Shown here: positions 26,901 through 40,000 of the stretch, piece by piece
Numbering within the stretch: the stretch's first letter is position 1
Layout: every line of letters begins with the position of its first letter
The notes under the pieces: model-generated
What the model was told of the DNA's origin: nothing
What the model saw: only the letters and a program-made list of their open reading frames with translations
Database searches by the model: none
Program-made: the position numbers and the translations under genes
DNA from: Mesaphorura yosii
Lineage: Eukaryota > Arthropoda > Collembola > Poduromorpha > Tullbergiidae
Reading direction: 5' to 3'
NCBI GenBank assembly: GCA_009869945.1
Contig: WIXG01000051.1
Span: forward strand, 186,001-250,000
DNA length: 64,000 nucleotides

Positions 26901-29900
26901 AGGAGTTCAGTTCTGCAGCTCAAACATTTTATGTACCCGACCGATGTCGTTTACATACAAATTCCTAGTTAAAATATGCTACTCTGCGCGCGGCGTGCGC
27001 TTTCCTCGTCGCTTTCGATTACATGGGAATAAAAATAAAACGTGATGCTCCATATTGTCACTTTGTGCGACTTCAACTCGTACTCTGTTTTGGTCCTTGG
27101 GCTTGACTTGCCGTTTGCCGTAAAATGTGGCCCACACGCATGATGGTTTCTCTAAATGTTATGACTTTATGCAATTCTTCGCCCCTTTCTGTTTTATTGT
27201 CACTGCGGCACATACACTTAATGCAAATGCCCAAATACTCGGCTCAGACATTTCCTCCATGTCCATGACATGCCTGTCGTGTGTTTTGCCGCTGTCAGAG
27301 ACCTTATAACTTTCACTTACTCAAAAACAATGTAGCAAAATGTCCGTGCCCAGTTTGGAACATAATAGTTCATTTTATGTTTACGTTTATGCGTGTGCAT
27401 GCGGTTTAGTATTGTAGGTCAATTTGCGGTGCTTATGCGGTAGCATAATTGTGCCGTGCTTTTTTCTGGTATGGCATGCGTATGCAGAGTATGCAGACTT
27501 CTTGGAGTTAAAGGATTTTGTACGATGGGACTTGAATTAGTCTCTTCAACGAAACTACCACAGATTGCGTAGTACACTGCCAGACTGAGCCTGCCAGTAA
27601 TCCTGTTGTGCGAGAGGACAAGCCAAGCTTCATGGGCAAGAGTAGTGTACAACAATCCATTAAAATAATACATTTGCTACATTGCTTTGACTTGCCTTTG
27701 TAAAAGAAAGCAGACAAGCAATAGGAATACAGCACAGATGGTTTCAATTCATCCAATTTAACTTAATGATCACTTCTTTAAATGTCCAACTGTCTTTATT
27801 GTGGTCTCGAAGCTCATCGGATATAGTTCAATGGCACAAAATGCGTCAATCCATGCGGACAGTTTGGTAATCCTGGACCGGCAGTTATTCTGTACGGTCA
27901 AGCAGACCGTAATTGTTTTCAAGCACTTTCGTGGTCCTGAACGTTCGCATTTTATTGACAGCAACAGGAAATTACGCCAGGCGGGATCCGCCCGTCCGAA
28001 CACAAAATGCTTGGTGCGACACAGATGATGATTAGTTTTCTGCTTGTCATGGTTTGTGACGGCAGAATAGGAAGGTGAAGGTAATGAGCCGCGAAAGGCA
28101 AACAACTGAGCAACACTAAAGAACAATAGCAAGAAGGTGTGACGTACCAAAGTGTTAGAGCGACGCACTGGTGTGTTGTTATTATTAGATGCCGCATCAC
28201 GACATCATTGCATAAACTCCGGAATTCGATAATACGCATGAGTTCAGCCTCAATTCAAGAAGCCGCCGGATCCAGACTGCTTGTAGTATACAATGTACGG
28301 TATTGTGGATTCGGTTCATTTTGCACCTGGTGCCAATTTCCTCAAATTAAACCGGTCCGCATTGCTGCGTCTACAACGGATGTCCACAGTCCACATGCTC
28401 ACACAACCAAGACCGCACTGGCCAAATGCGTAACCCTTTTCTGTCCCGCACCGGCACACCATGTGAGCTAAGAATGAAAGCAATGAACTGGAACAACTTC
28501 ATGCAATAAGACAAAAGTTGGTCTCTCAACATCAACCCAAACTAGTCAACGAGGGAAGAATGAAAGGAAGGGCTGCGGCTGCAACAGCTGGAACGTGCGT
28601 AAGCACTGATCACGTTATTTGTAAACCAGAATTGTCGAATAGAACGGTTACGAATGAGCGTCGATAATGAGTTTTCTTCTCTTTGCGAGGATTGACTTCT
28701 TCAATTGTCTCTTTCCGAATGCTACATGTACGATTGCAAATCAAACGGTACCAGCAAAGAAAGTTGGTCAGAGAGCAGTGGCTTTAGCCGAACCCAGCAC
28801 AGAATGGATAACAGTCAACGTGATCGTGTTTGCACGAATTGAGAAAAGGGATGGTGAACTAATTGATCTCGTACAGTTGTTTCTTCTCACTTCTGGACAG
28901 ATTCATGTATAACTGCTCAATACGCACAAAAAGGATGGAAAGACCGTTCATGTACCTTTGGTGTGGAACGGAAGAGGAAGTCCTGAATTCATCTGGAAAA
29001 GGGACAGCTTAGAACTCAGAAGCCTCAAAAGAAAAAGGGACAAGAACCTACAACTAGTAAAGGCTGGTAGCTTTATGCATTTACCATCTGACTGCCTGCA
29101 CTTTCAATCTACACTCAAGCTTGAAACTTGTTCCTCATCCATACTTCCTTTGAAGCATGTGTTCAGTATTTAATGCAAGCATGGCATTATTCCTTCCTTC
29201 CAAAAGGAATTGGTTTAATCTGTTCGTCCTTAGCGCGTTTCAGCCTGTACACATATGTACAAATGCACCAGTGCACTGAAAGCCAATAAGCTTTCAGAGT
29301 GCCATATGCATTCGCTCAGTTGCTTCGCATTGCTGCAGTGCACTGGAAGAATGAATTTACAGATAAATATTCACGAGCCCTACAGAGGCAGCGAACGCAT
29401 GGCATGGCATCGCGTGGAACATCAATCAGATTCCACGCAAGATACGCCGTGCAGTATGCAGTTAAAGAAAAACAAATTATCTAGTTATGAAATGCCGAAA
29501 CTGGATCAGATAACCGATACATATGGCAAGGCAAGTCTGGCGCACGTTCATGTTCAAAAACATTTAACTGCAAATGACTGCATGTGACATTAAGCCTGAG
29601 GTTCAGCGGCGTGGCGAGGTGGTGGCGGCAGGAGCAAGTTACACACTCATTTAATTGTATTTGTGTTCGCCTAATTTCTGAGCCATAACTACCTTCCTCA
29701 TGTTGGAATGGTGCAGCCCAGCTCCACGCTTCAGCTGGGCTGCAGCAATGCGAAAATGAAAATCTAAATTGTGTGTAAACCGATACTTTGCTTGAATTGA
29801 AGTTTAACATGATACGACACGCATATACACACGGCCCAGGGCAGTGAATGCTGCGCGAATAATACAACACAATTACGTGCTTAATCTCAATTCAAAATGA

Positions 29901-31577
29901 AAGCCATCTGGGATCAAATAAGTGCAACGTGTTTTCATAATTCCCGAGGTTCGCATGGAGTGGGAATATCATGGGACTGCGTACCGCTACAGCGTACGTC
30001 ATACGTGAGTCAGTTTTGTATTTGTGACTACCTTGCTCGCTCCGAATTGCATAAGATAAAGATCTCCATAAACAACTTCTTTCAATTTCAATGCACCCGA
30101 GTATCAAAGCATGAATGTTCATTACACCTGTCTCTGAAAATGACGTCGGCAATCACAAATCGCCATAAAGTCCTTCAAACTTGGTGCAACCTTTACAAAC
30201 TTTTGTCTGCGTATATGTATTTTGTGACGCACGCCTGATGATTTCATCTGCATAAGTGAAAGTAGAAGTAAAAGTACAAAGTGAGATAAAAATTGAGCAC
30301 CATATTTTAAGTACGGAGAAAATTGAAACTTATTCCAGAAGCAATGTAATATGTAAGAGAATGATGCAATCCTAAAAGTCAGGCTTTGATATGCATCTGC
30401 ATGAGCTCTGCTGCTGCCTTTTTTACGCGTTGGTCCATCTCATTGTTTCGTCTTCCACTTTCGCGTGTGTATGTGTTTACTCTTCCTCAATAATGCATCG
30501 AAACTGGAACCATGAAAGCGTACGACTTCCATTTGAGAATCCTTCATACCTTGTTTCCAGTTTACTGGCTTGCAAGAGAATAGAGTGTAAGTATACGAGT
30601 ATGGCGTATGCCGCGTGTGGCAATATTCTGTTGTTTGCTATCTCTTATCTAATAGTTGTTTCTCCGTGCTTCGTTAAAAATTGATTCCACAAACTGGAAG
30701 CCCGTATTCTGAAAATGACTTCGCATTCGCCCAAAAGTCACAGCAGTCTCGGTTTATGATAGCCGAAAAAACATTGGAATCGAATGGAAGAAAGTCGTGA
30801 GTGAAGGTATCGAGCAACAATTCCCCTTAAGAAATAAATTGAAAGATACAACATTGACGCAAGAATTCTTCGTACTCTCTTTTAATAGAGCTATTTTTAT
30901 AGTCAGTGAAATGCACTGGCGCAGTGAAAGAATTTTACAAAGCAGAGAATCAGTCTCTGACAGTGGGAAAATTGAAGCAAATAGATCCCATTTTTAACAC
31001 TAAATTATTTGCCTGCAGTAATGAAGAATTCAGGAAGAGATGCGTTCAGCAAAGTCGGGATGACGATGACAATGTCAAGAATGCAATGCGAGGTTTTATG
31101 GAAACAAAATGGACATTCCGGAATCCGGAGATGCAGCGCAACATCGCGTCTAGCGTCTCTTTGTTCAATTCTCATTCAAAAGTGTCATAAAACGGAAGGA
31201 AGGGAGGAAGAATGTACATGACAACTCTTTTCTTTCAAAAGAAAACAGAAAGCCTCTTCGTCTTGAGAAGCATTAAGAGTTGAATAGCCATTTCTCTTTC
31301 AAGTTCATCACCGGGGAGTTCCTGCAATGGACCAGCATCAGAGGGGCTTCAGGCTCCTGAATGCAAGTCATAAACATTCTTCATTTTGTGCTGGCCACGC
31401 AACACAACGCAGCGCATCGGCAATGCTCACTGACGCTATTTTGTCAAAGCCGGAAATAATCTGAAAACTTTATTGTTTATGACATTCGAAATGCAAGGCA
31501 GCTTTTTCATTTCGTCTTGTGTTCAGGAAATGAATGTGGACGATTACATGCTATGCTATAAACTTTTTTTTACTTAC
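8945..31577 (-). other. Intron 1 of the left Ig gene (22.6 kb)
   Basis: The intron is bounded by the donor G/GTAAGT at 31577-31576 and the acceptor CAG ending at 8945, which join phase-1 exons cleanly into a Gly codon. It contains many short open frames on both strands (the longest 132 codons), none with a recognisable domain, a convincing start context or splice-linked neighbours, so I call no nested gene. Only short low-complexity runs were seen, such as a TTGC/CTGC run near 10300-10320. An intron this long before the Ig exon commonly holds regulatory sequence in adhesion-type genes, but I see no specific motif that proves it. Confidence 0.7.
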
Positions 31578-31755
31578 CGGCTAATATTGCCAGAAAAATG
31601 AAGATCGCCACAAAGGATGAACTCATTCTCATAAAATAGTTGATCTTTCTCGCCATAGCGTGGCTGCTGCTGTCACTGTGGCTGTGGTTGACAGTACTGC
31701 GGGAAGCTTGTGGATGGTTTGGAGAATTGGCTTGTAATTGACGATCGGCAGACAT
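31578..31755 (-). CDS. Left Ig-domain protein, exon 1 (start and signal peptide)
   Basis: This is the first coding exon of the left Ig gene. The frame opens at the ATG at 31755-31753 (A at -3) and ends at a GTAAGT donor with one base of a Gly codon, matching the phase-1 acceptor of exon 2 at 8944. The last residues form a hydrophobic run (SFVAIFIFLAILA) typical of a signal peptide, placing the protein in the secretory pathway. A second in-frame ATG at 31656-31654 (G at -3 and G at +4) would give a conventional 26-residue leader starting MARKIN; the longer form adds 33 polar, Ser/His-rich residues. I cannot decide between them. This exon shows no useful similarity to exon 1 of the right paralog even though the following exons are over 90 percent identical in protein. 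Confidence 0.8.
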
Positions 31756-33300
31756 TCTCGAACCGGTTCAACACTTTAATGGAGTAGGCAGTAAGTAGAA
31801 ATTAAGAGATCAATTCAAAGTCCCAGCGGATGCGTTCACTCTAACGAAGTTGCTAACTGACTGAATTCGAGTTGGATTGCAGAAATAATATTTTCACATC
31901 AAACCCCTTCGAATGTTCATTAAGACAGTTCGAAATGTTCGAATGTAGAAGTAGAGCTTGAGTCGGAATGTAATTGCTGAAACAAATCGTAAAAATTGTC
32001 ATCAAAGGCACTTCATGTCGTCATTATTTATTCAGTTTTATGGCCATCCTCCCGTTTAATTGTAAAATCCATAAGCAATCATGAGGAAGAAAAATGCTAC
32101 TTCGTAGAGTCATTAAATTTAACAATTTATAACGTCTACCCGGCTTCCGAACGAGAAAGCACTGGCACCGGCCCTAAATTAACAATGTCACAGTTCACTT
32201 GCGCGTGTGGGTGAATTGAGTCGTGGAGGAACTGCCAAAATGCAAAAGTTATGTTGTTAATTGAAACTTATCAGCAGCAGCAACGGTTACGGTTACTGTT
32301 ATTGTGTCTATTAATATTCTTTTCAACGGAATTTCACAATCGCAATCGCACCGCCAATCAGCCCTTTCCCTTCCCTCAAAAGTTCTTCACTTATCCAGTG
32401 CAGCGTGCACAGGCATAAGCAAGATAGCACGGGCACTCAGTCAAGTTCCAGTTCTTAATGGTATCGTTAATAACTTAACACAACGCTAAAAGTGAATTAT
32501 TGTCAGGTCAGTTCCAGTCCTGAGTCCTTTCACTCAACACCGATAAATAATTCGGCATGCCACGCCACAATTGAGATGATTCACAAATCAAGATGCCAGG
32601 ACGTTGTTTTAATTCACATTTGTCAGGCTTGTTTATTTACAGAGCAAATACGACGAGCGTGTTAAGTGCGTTCTCTTTCTCGTCAGCAAGTGGTTGAATC
32701 ACACATTTTGACACTCGCTTCAAACACTCCACACCAGCAGCGCTGGGCTGTATGAATGCTACTTTTGGTTTAAAATCCCTTAAGTGCTTTCGTTGCTATT
32801 CTATGCTGGTACTAATGAAAATGTCAACCCGGCACTTGAAAAATGCGTGCTGGGAAAGCAGTCGCGTCCAATGCAGACCGGAGAACGATGATGATGGCCG
32901 TCTAAACTCAACGGAAGCCAACTGGAGACTGAATTCACTGAACTCTTTGCGTGAATGTTTTGGTTCCGAGTTTTCAGTAGCTCTTCTGTGTTGGTGCAGT
33001 TGGAATAAGAGAACTGAGAACAGGACTTGTTTCTCTTCTGAGTTCGAGTTAGCACAGAGGCTTGGTCGTCTAATGGGGAACTTGAGATTCTGAGAGCTTC
33101 AAGCAGCACGTTGTAGAAGAAAAGTACTGCAACGAACTCAAAGGACAAGAAATACCCAACGAATATCCTTTTCCGTTATCCGTTATTTCATAATTGCGAA
33201 TACTTCAATTTCTTATGTAAAATCTGTAACTAATTGGAATTGATTTGATACCAGTTGTGAAATTATTGCAAGGCATTAAAGGAAACTGTTTATCCCTCAG

Positions 33301-34022
33301 CATTGCAATTCTGATGGGTTGGAATTTTATCATCACTCAAACAAACCCTTTTATCAATCAGAAAAATGTTGCCTTTTGTCAATCAAAATACGAAATCTCA
33401 AACAAATCCAATCATCAATCAGACAAGTTTTTTTCAATTTCGCACAAGTAAGTTCAATCATCCATCAAACAATTCTTCTCATAACTCACTAAGATTACAA
33501 TCAGAATGCAAGAGCCAAGTTCAAAATTTATTGCCGAATTCGACCTTTCTTAGCTCCAGGTGGACGCTCTCTCGCTTCTGGCCAATCGGCACATCTTTCG
33601 CGGATGAGGGCAATGAGACAAGCCCTTTCACAACAGCTAAACCGTTAACAATAATAATGTTTCCGAAAAATTATACATGCACCAAATGGATCTCTCCCAT
33701 TCAGTTGCATTGAAACTGATACTGTGGTATGAGAAATACCTGGAGCTACAGTAATTTATTTGCCTCAACGACACTTTCGTTTTCATAACGACTTTGGAAT
33801 GTTGCACCGAAGAACACGTCGAGGGCTCCCGGTCATTCAATCGATAAAAAGCATTGGTTGAAATATTGAAGTGATTTACAAAAAAATATTTTATAATTAC
33901 ATTTATTTGATTGATAAAAGATTTTAAAATGCGTATGACGGTGATTGCTATTTGCGTTTATTACTGATTGATAAAGGTTTTATTTGAATGATGGTTAAAA
34001 TATATCCCAATTCTAATTATGC
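33301..34022. mobile_element. Old, diverged foldback / MITE-like element
   Basis: The segment at 33301-33361 reads, in reverse complement, much like 33964-34022. Both carry CTGATTGATAAA followed by a GGTTT..TTTGA..TGATG block and end near an ATTCTAATTATG / AGAATTGCAATG block. Inside the arms the pattern repeats: a second copy of the TGATTGAT unit lies at about 33396-33423 (reverse orientation) and at about 33909-33940. Together these give inverted arms of roughly 130 bp, perhaps 65-75 percent similar by eye, around a centre of about 450 bp without a recognisable protein. This fits a decayed non-autonomous DNA transposon. Boundaries are approximate and no target duplication was identified. Confidence 0.5.
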
Positions 34023-37000
34023 TGTCTCCTAACTCAAAAATTCCATGATCAGCGTTCTACTTGTGGCATTGAAATATGATGATGCTGTGAAGCTGCGAAG
34101 AAGTTACCGAAAGCGCCGGGTATTTGTGGAAGATTGATACTTTGCGGCACGCATTGCGACGACTCACATGTTTGAAATTGACGCATATGCATGTAAACTT
34201 AAAATATCTGCAGCTAGAAACTAGAAAGTTGACTTGGAATTCCGAAAGTGCAATTGAAGATTTCCATGTTCTCAAATATTTTGCATAACACAAGCTGCTT
34301 GGAAATTGTGTACGTGCGTGTGCATCAGTCGTGGTGCCATCGTGCATGTGTGAGAGTGTGAGACATTGAAAAGATAAGTAAAAGTAATGTCTCCGACGAG
34401 ACATATCGCATCTCGAACCGGCATTGACTTTCCAGGCACAGCAGCGTTAGAATATAAGAAACACATGTTCTTCGTTTAAGCCACGCAATATTTAACACCA
34501 GAGAGGAATGCATGGCAAGATAAAATGATGTGCATCGGAGCAAACGAGGATGAACAGCGAGGCAAATTCGTTTTGAAGTTCAAGTGAAAGAGAGCAAAAA
34601 CACATCCCAACTTCACGAGTGTAAAGTATTGCACTCATACCAGGAGCTCACATCGCGTAATTTTACACAGGACACAAATATGAATTGGCGTTCCAAGTTT
34701 TACGTAAAGTTTCCAACGATCATAATTTCAAGCCAGCCGGAAATGCACTAGCAATAAACACCACTGGCGATTGGTTACTGTCACAGAACAGCACGACACA
34801 AGAACTCTGCATAGGTAATGGGCCTTCGTTAGACAGATGAGTAATACGCTTGCTTCAGTTGCTAAACACTTAAGGATTGGGAAAGTGACATATCTGACAT
34901 GAATACTAACGATTTCTTTTCGTTTCTAGCGATTGCTGCCAAGCCAAGGACAAGTGCCCTCCAGACTCGTGTGGACTGCTCTTGAATGAAGGCGTTGTAC
35001 GTGTAAGTTGCACGATAACAACCTCGACTTCACGCATGTTAAGCTGTCTAATTCTGAATTGTGAAGGTTTCCAGCAGAGAAACTCCTTTCCATATTCGAT
35101 TCTGGAACTGTAACTGCAATTTTTAACACTCCACTGGTACTCAATTCAAGAGAATTTGAAACATAAAGCAAGTAGACAATCGAAAATTCTTTTTTATTAT
35201 GATTAAAGCAAGAAGACAAATTGACTCGTTTATCTTTGATATTGAAATTTTTCATTCAAAACGGGTCACCCTTTCAAACCACACAGGGTTAAGACAAATC
35301 AGATTTCATACGTGCAAAAACCTTCATTTCGTAACCCACATTTTGTGTGTTCAATTGTGAGAGACAGAGGTTATTTGAATTATAAAAAGGCATAAACAAC
35401 ATTCTGCACTCACGCAGTCTTGTCTTGAGTGTTATTGCACTTTGGATTTGGATTCAACTGTAAACTAAAAATTTCTCCATTTGGATTTGGTTCAAATGCA
35501 AAAACAAAATATGAATGCGAATTTGAATCAGTGGAAATATAAAATTCATATTTTTATGTTTTAACGAATTCTACGTTTTTGTTCCTTGAGGATTTTCCAC
35601 TCACTCACAGAGCCTGACACCCTCAGATGTGGAATTTATCTTTGAACTGTACTGCCTGCATAATGTGTGCATATTTTATGTATATTAGTCGTCAAAGAAC
35701 TCCACCTTGTTGACTGTCGAGTGTCGAGTGGCTCCAGAAGAAATGGGAAAACAAAAATTCTCACTTTTTATGTTTTGATGTTTATATTGAATTTTTCCTC
35801 ACGCGGGCCTGTGTCGACCGGGCGAGGTAGTAGAAGCTCGGGACTCGAGTTAATGGAACAAACAAGCATCGGTGATGCGTTAGTCATGTAACCTGTTCGT
35901 CATTCTCCTATCTCATCAATATCATCCCGAGAGCATCCACATTCTCCAAGTCAGTAAACACAAAAGAATACGCAGAATGTGCTCGTGGTGAATTGTTCCA
36001 GTGTTCCAGGGCAAGGTTCAATTCTTCTGTCGGAGTTGTTTTTATTGTCTTATTTTTATTTATCCAGTTGGAGAAATTGCTTAGAATTGAAAGTGGCGCA
36101 CGAAGGTCCAGGAATAATTTGTTTTTCCATTTTATTGCCGGTCCCAGAGAAAGCTGAAATGTGAGGTATTAATTCAATATTCAGATTATTTTGACTGTGA
36201 GCTTGGCCTATTTTTAACAAAAATTCGTCGCAATACGCCAAACTTGGTATTTGGCCCTAATATTTTGACGAAGAAAACACAGTACAACGCGTGAAGTTGC
36301 AGACAAGTCAACTCGCCAAACTAGGACACTGATGATAAGGAAGGAAGACATTTATAAATTCGATTGGCACAGACAATGACAATACGGCTTGATATATCCT
36401 GTTACTGCCCACTCTCGGCGTTACTCAAACATTCTCTGCTCTGTTCTCGCCGTGAGTCAAGTTTTGTCGACGACTTTCTCGATCACTGCATTAAGCTCGA
36501 TAAGAAGTAGCAAAGTGGCCCATATAATACTTAATTCCGCAGGAAATGGAGAAGATAATGGAAGAATGCCGAGCAGCAGCGTCGTATAAAGCAGGGCATT
36601 GAACCAAGGCCAGGCCATGTGAGCAGGAGACGACACTAAAAGACCATCACGTATGATCGGCAGAAACGGTTGGAGAAAATTGATAATGTCCTGTGCTCAG
36701 TTCGTCATTTTTCCTCTTCTACATACCGTCATTATCATCCAAGACACTGCCTGCCGCCGTGCCAAGGCAGGCGGGAGGACTCATGAGCTCACGACTCCAC
36801 TCGAAGCATTAAAAATGAATTTAATAGGATCATCTCCCTCTCCACACAATACCGACATAGCTATGGCAATGGCACACGCCATTGTGCTGAATCTCTCAAG
36901 TTTATTAACGATCATATTGAAGTTTAATGTCTTTATATGTTCACTGCCCTGCAATATTCTGGGAAGGAATGAATAATGGATTGATCCGAGGAAGAATTCA

Positions 37001-40000
37001 CTTGAACGAGCATCCGTGACATTATGCCAGGAGGTTAAAGTCTTTAGGAAGTGACTCAGAGATTCCTGTTATCTGGGCCAGTGCGGAATAATATGATTCA
37101 ATTTACGAATTACGCTCGTGAATTATGATGTCCTTTTCTGGATTTCCTTTCAACTGGTCGCCAGTCCAGCGAACATTTCGCTTTTAGTAATGAGCCGCTC
37201 AAAGAATGGTAATAAAATTTTGACAAAAAATGCTGACTGTCGATTCCTTTCTTCTGCAAGAGCAAACTTGGCCTTGCAATTTTGAATTTGCACTGTAATT
37301 CTGCCTAGAATGCATAATTTGATTATTTATTTGCCTTTGCAAAGGGCGATTTGAACAGTTCTTTTATTTGCTCCTCAACGAACACGATCTCTACTTCAAT
37401 TTCATTCAGAACTATTAATATTATTAATACGAAGAATGGCAATGGCAATATTTCTGAGTACGACATGACTGCACTTTGCACTATACGCTAATAAACTGCA
37501 TTTATAGACTCCAAACCATTCCATGAAGCTTCTGTGTGATACATTCGTTTGCACTGAGGCACGTTCACATAAATCCTTCGAAACTATTCAAACAATAAAG
37601 AATTTCCATTCTCATGCACTTTCTTACTTTATTCGTGCCATTTTGCTTATGCTTTGCTTTTCGAGTCAATATTATGCAATGCACCAGGCGTAGAGAATGA
37701 AAATGCATTTCTCGACGTTTCATAGCTATAAAACAATCGTACAAATAAAATAAAGTCAAAGAATAAGGAAAAGCTTCTTAAAAATTCACATTTCACATTA
37801 TGCAACTGCAAGGCATGCTAGTCAGCAGTCGCCAATTCCATCGCCTTCCCACCCTGTTTATATTGCACTAATAAAAATAAGCATTTCATTCGTCCATTCA
37901 TCTTCTGTTGCGTGCTGCCTCGCGCTGCACTATATTTTATTAGCCTTCCAACATTTTATGACAAATTCGACATGGACTTTGTTTTTACAACAATAATATA
38001 AAATTCTCTCGTGACGAGGCATGTCTTGAACCAGACATGCAGCAAACACCAAATAGAGCACAGAAATAGAATTATAATGCTAATAGCAGAGCGAAATGGT
38101 ACAAGTCTTAGGAATTATGCTTCAATTATTCTGCTTTAATTGTTCTTCGTGTGTGTGCCTCGCGTCGCACTGTTGTTATAAATGTGAGCTGTAAGTTTCG
38201 AGAAGGGGAGATTTTATTCTCGTTCTTATGAATGCGGTCTATAATCATTGCTGAATGCAGTTCACGCTTTTTGAAGAATGCGAGCCGCGAGTGCGGGCGA
38301 ACGAGAATGGAAAGTTTGCATTTCCCAAAATATACGTATTCAATTTCAGTTTCAGTTCTGAATACGCACGGATCGAAAAATAACACCGCCTGCACTCGCA
38401 TCGCGCATATTAACGAAAGTCACTCACCCCTTTAGACTTATGCTTATGGTGTATCGCAACTCGGAAGCTAACGTGCATTATTTATTGGAAAACGAGCCAC
38501 CACAATAGCTCCCTTCAATTTAGCTGCTTTCAAACCCGAGTCTCCTTGCTCGTTACTTAACTATCGCCGGAACCATTCTAAACAAACGAGCGTCCTAGGC
38601 GAAAGTAGACGACGGCTACGCTTACGCTTCTAATACAAGTCATGGAGATGTAATCATCGATCATCCAATTAAAACAGGCACCGTATAATGATACTAATAA
38701 CACGCTTATGGCGAGAAACCTTTATTGCACGTCGTGCTAATGAATTGCTAAGCTGCAGCTTCGCCAAATCAAATGTGCTCAAGTCTCGATTTGCGTCGCG
38801 CTTATGCCGCCACCGCGACGGCCTAACGTGAAAGTTCGTGTTTCTCATTTCTCTGCTTTACTGTACAGAATTTATATATACGAAATACGAAATACCATCT
38901 TCTACTCGAAACCAAATGAGTGAAGGGGATCAAAATTCCATCTGCTCTTCGAATGTAGTCTATTTCGTATTGTGCTTTCTTTAATGATCAGGATTATAGT
39001 CAAACATTCTAAGCACTAATACGAATGGAATTCCGATTCCATTCTCAGACAAAACATAAAGCTTATTAATTGATTAATTCAATGTCATTTGATGTAGCAA
39101 TGATCTCTTCCTTTTGAATGGTGGCAAATATTACTCAAGATCATAAAAGCAAGATAAACCTCCGACTCAGACTAGACGCCCAGGCATCGCGCTTCCTTCG
39201 CACCGAGTCGAGGCAGTGCCGCCCACCACTATGGTGGTATTCTGTTGCTGCTACTGCTTTTTCCATTGCCTCACTGGTATTCACATTCCTTTAGTTATGT
39301 ATTGCATCTTTTAATCTTACACATCACGTTTTTGCGTTTGCCTAATTTATAGCTGGACTGCCATGAACTTCTCTCCTCCCGTTCGCTCTAATACGCATTA
39401 ACTCCCTTCGCACTCGACTGTTTATTTTGCACAATGCAAAAATGTTTCATATAATACATTATTCTATAATTCCTACTTAATTTATGTATGACGGGGTCCA
39501 TAAAATTACTCTAACTCCTTTCCCTTCTGACTTCATAACTCAACCCGCTTTTACTTTTGTAGTACTGGTATTGCTAGGCCAAAGCCCCACTCGTTACTGA
39601 AGTAGTTGCTGTGCTCTGCTCGTATCCAGAATTCAAGCTCTGTGTTCCATACAGCGCAGCGTCAGTGCGTACATTCTCTCTGCATGCTCTTGTCACTTTA
39701 CTTTGAATTGCCATAAATATTATGCTTATGTTGTTTCGCAATGAAAGCCGGCGCTATTCGCCATTCTTCTCTAACGTGCAATAATATTTAGAACTTCAGC
39801 CTAGCCAGTTACTACGGTCGGCCTTGCTTCACGGCGCTGCATGACACTCATGCACTATTCATCCTCCGTATGGACGGCCATAAATTTTGGAATCCTGCAA
39901 TTCGTTGGGTGTGATCGCTGAACATGTTTGGGAATTCACGCGAGAAATATGGCGGCGAAGTACGCCGAATTCGGCTCATCTGAAAATATTCATTCATTAT

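Noticed and set aside
38021..38042. A small perfect hairpin (GCATGTCT, six bases, AGACATGC).
   Set aside because: An 8-bp stem is expected by chance in a window this long; no terminator or RNA context.
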